Origin: Amblyomma americanum
Lineage: Eukaryota; Arthropoda; Arachnida; Ixodida; Ixodidae
Reading direction: 5' to 3'
NCBI RefSeq assembly: GCF_052857255.1
Contig: NC_135497.1
Location: 190,021,326 to 190,085,325 of the forward strand
DNA: 64,000 nt
The notes under the pieces were generated by a model. That model had not been told where the DNA came from and searched no databases. It saw only the letters and a list, made by a program, of their open reading frames with translations. The translations under genes and the position numbers were made by a program. Shown in pieces: positions 62,160 to 64,000 of the stretch; the first letter of the stretch is position 1; the number at the start of each line of letters is the position of its first letter.

Positions 62160-62380
62160 AGTCTTTTCTTTTTCTTGCAGCAGTGGCTCTCACGATGCGT
62201 TCGTGTCGCACTGGCGGCACGTGATTGTTTTTTCTTCTACTTCTTAATCAATGATATTTAAGATAAAAAACGGTTACACTATGATTTTCCATTGATAAAC
62301 ACCACAGATTAAAGAAAGAGCATTCCCCTATGCTTTCCTTCGTCTCGGTGGATGTTGTCTTCCTTCATATGTATCCCCCG
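62160..62380 (+). mobile_element. tRNA-headed repeat (third family), 5'-truncated
   Basis: Only the CACTGGCGGCACGTGATTG acceptor-end remnant and the family tail (TTCTTCTACTTCTTAATCAA to CTTCCTTCATATGTAT). Confidence 0.65.
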
Positions 62381-62427
62381 CGTGGGCCGAGAAATGCGTC
62401 GCAATGTCAGGAAGGAAAAATATTCAT

Positions 62428-62742
62428 AACCGCCGCGGTGGCTCAGTGGTTAGGGCACTTGGCTACCAAGCCGGAGTTCCCGGGTTCGAACCCGACCGCG
62501 GCGGCTGCGTTTCGATGGAGGCGAAACACAATGGCGCCCGTGTATTGTGCGATGTCAGTGCACGTTAAAGATCTCTAGGTGGTCGAAATTAATCCGGAGC
62601 CCTCCACTACGGCACCTCTTTATTCCTTTCTTCTTTCAGTACCTCCTTCATCCCTTCCCATGCGGAGCGGTTCAGGTGTCCACCGAGATATCAGATAGAT
62701 ACTGCGCAATTTCCTTTCCCAAACAACCAATTTTCAATTTTC
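62428..62742 (+). mobile_element. Ruka-type SINE with 12-bp target-site duplication
   Basis: Full length. AAAAATATTCAT flanks it at 62416-62427 and 62743-62754. Confidence 0.92.
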
Positions 62743-62754
62743 AAAAATATTCAT

Positions 62755-63084
62755 TAAGTATGCTAATATTAATAAGAAAAGAGGAGTGACTCTGCCTACA
62801 CCACTTGGTGTATTAAAGGGATAACCCAATCATACCTCTAAATAGAAGGGTCCGAGGGATGGCAATGAGTATTTTCAATGGCCGAAGGGGAAAATAAATG
62901 AAAAAAGGAAAGAGAGGATTCAAAGCAAACTGCAGCTTAGTATACCATTGGTGAACTGGAACGACCACAGCATCAGTAACCATGGTGTGTGCGTCGCGTC
63001 TAGTTTATTTAAATAGCCGAGTGTTTCGTGCATAAAATCCGAACAGAGTAACCCGTAATGCTTTGCATTAACTCGAAATCTCAG
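62755..63084. other. Spacer, nothing recognised
   Basis: AT-rich sequence without open frames of note. Confidence 0.4.
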
Positions 63085-63590
63085 GCGATCCAAGGCAAGA
63101 GACGAATGTGTAAATGATCAAAAAGGTATAAAAGGTTAAAAAATGTATGTGGATTAGCCCAGCTGATCCATGATATACAAAGCGAAAGCGAGATTGAGGT
63201 CTCCACTGACCCACGGAGCCGGTTATGCGCCTTTCCTTTCGTGAAAATAACGGCCTTTGCAAAGTTGTCAACGCCAATGAACTCTAAGAACGCCGTCGAC
63301 TCACTTGTTTTGTTTGTTTTTTTTAGGAAAAGAAATGGCACAGTAACCGTCTCACATATCACGGTGGACACCCGAACCGCGCCGTAAAGGAAGAGATAAA
63401 GAAGTGAGGGAAAGAAGAAAGAGGAAACTGAAAATTGAAAGTTGCATTTTAAGGAAAGGCGCGGCGCTGCGCAGCGGCGGAACACCTGTGGCTCGGCGCT
63501 ACTAGTGGCGCATGCGCAGTTGTGACTAGGGAGCGTGAGAGAGAAATGCGCCGTGTCCCCTCACTGCTCCTAGCGCATGCGCAGCACGGC
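63085..63590 (-). repeat. Dispersed repeat, minus copy (partner at 18360-19020)
   Basis: Inverted relative to 18360-19020, in the blocks listed there. Lacks the 200-base middle present in that copy. Confidence 0.6.
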
Positions 63591-63661
63591 TCTCCAGGAA
63601 TCACGCGAAACTGCTCAACCTGCGGTCAGTAAAGCTTTCGCTTCAAAACTTTCCTGAGGGA

Positions 63662-63955
63662 CCCGCCGTGATGGCTCAGTGGTTAGCCGGAGATGCCGGG
63701 TTCGTACCGGGCGCGGCGGCCGCGTTTCGATGGAGGCGAAACGCAAAAAGGTGCTCTTGTGCTGTGCAATGTCAGTGCACGTGAAAGGTCCCCGGGTGGT
63801 CGAAATTATTCCGGAGCCCTCCATACGACACCTCTTTCTTCCTTTCTTCTTTCGCTCTCTCCTTCCTCCCTTCCCTCACGGCGTGGTGGAGGTGTCCACC
63901 GAGAAGTGAGACAATTACTGCGCCATTTCCTTTCCTCAAGAATAATAATAATAAT
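63662..63955 (+). mobile_element. Ruka-type SINE with shortened head
   Basis: The head lacks about 13 bases between box A and box B (GTGGTTAGCCGGAGATGCC). Body complete; tail (AAT)n into the next, inverted copy. Confidence 0.85.
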
Positions 63956-64000
63956 AATTGGTTTTTGGGGAAAGGAAATGGCGCAGTATCTGTCTCATAT
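63956..64000 (-). mobile_element. Ruka-type SINE, minus, cut by the window edge
   Basis: Only the tail end (TTGGTTTTTGGGGAAAGG onward), tail-to-tail with the preceding copy. Confidence 0.75.

Overview
The window reads as a repeat-rich nuclear contig from a hard tick (Ixodidae, probably a metastriate genus). This is inferred from about twenty copies of tRNA-headed SINEs that look like the tick Ruka family and relatives, from tick-type non-LTR and Penelope-like elements, and from one host gene split into small exons by multi-kilobase introns. There are no operons, ribosome binding sites, rRNA genes or CRISPR arrays, and nearly every long reading frame is a transposon relic or noise.

Layout. 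1-8148 and 13372-17975 are two diverged copies of one segment; the first carries a dead EN-RT-RNase H LINE (2163-5928) that the second lacks. Between them lie a cluster of inverted Ruka SINEs, an internally deleted P-element-like transposon with 32-bp terminal inverted repeats (8717-10633), and a SINE nested inside an older SINE (12790-13245). 17975-24880 holds LINE and Penelope-like (PLE) fragments and a minisatellite built of two perfect palindromes (22562-22990).

24885-51068 (minus strand) is the only host gene I can assemble: a seven-coding-exon L-xylulose/dicarbonyl reductase (DCXR-type short-chain dehydrogenase). The spliced exons give 245 residues, with the family's Asn-Ser-Tyr-Lys tetrad at positions 107, 136, 149 and 153. 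The last exon has a one-base frame break before the terminal DGG motif, and intron 2 appears to be GC-AG. The introns carry palindromic PLE pairs, a MITE with 63-bp inverted repeats, Ruka and other SINEs, fold-back elements, a LINE 3' end, tRNA-like repeats in a palindrome flanked by AT microsatellites, and several poly-G tracts.

51069-64000 is mostly intergenic: more SINEs (several with clear target-site duplications), a frameshifted THAP-domain gene or transposase fragment with a candidate 66-nt intron (54156-54578), and a long hairpin (57942-58057). The genes do not form a pathway. The window shows one metabolic gene that tolerates about 25 kb of mobile-element load in its introns, plus a record of nested, inverted and duplicated elements.
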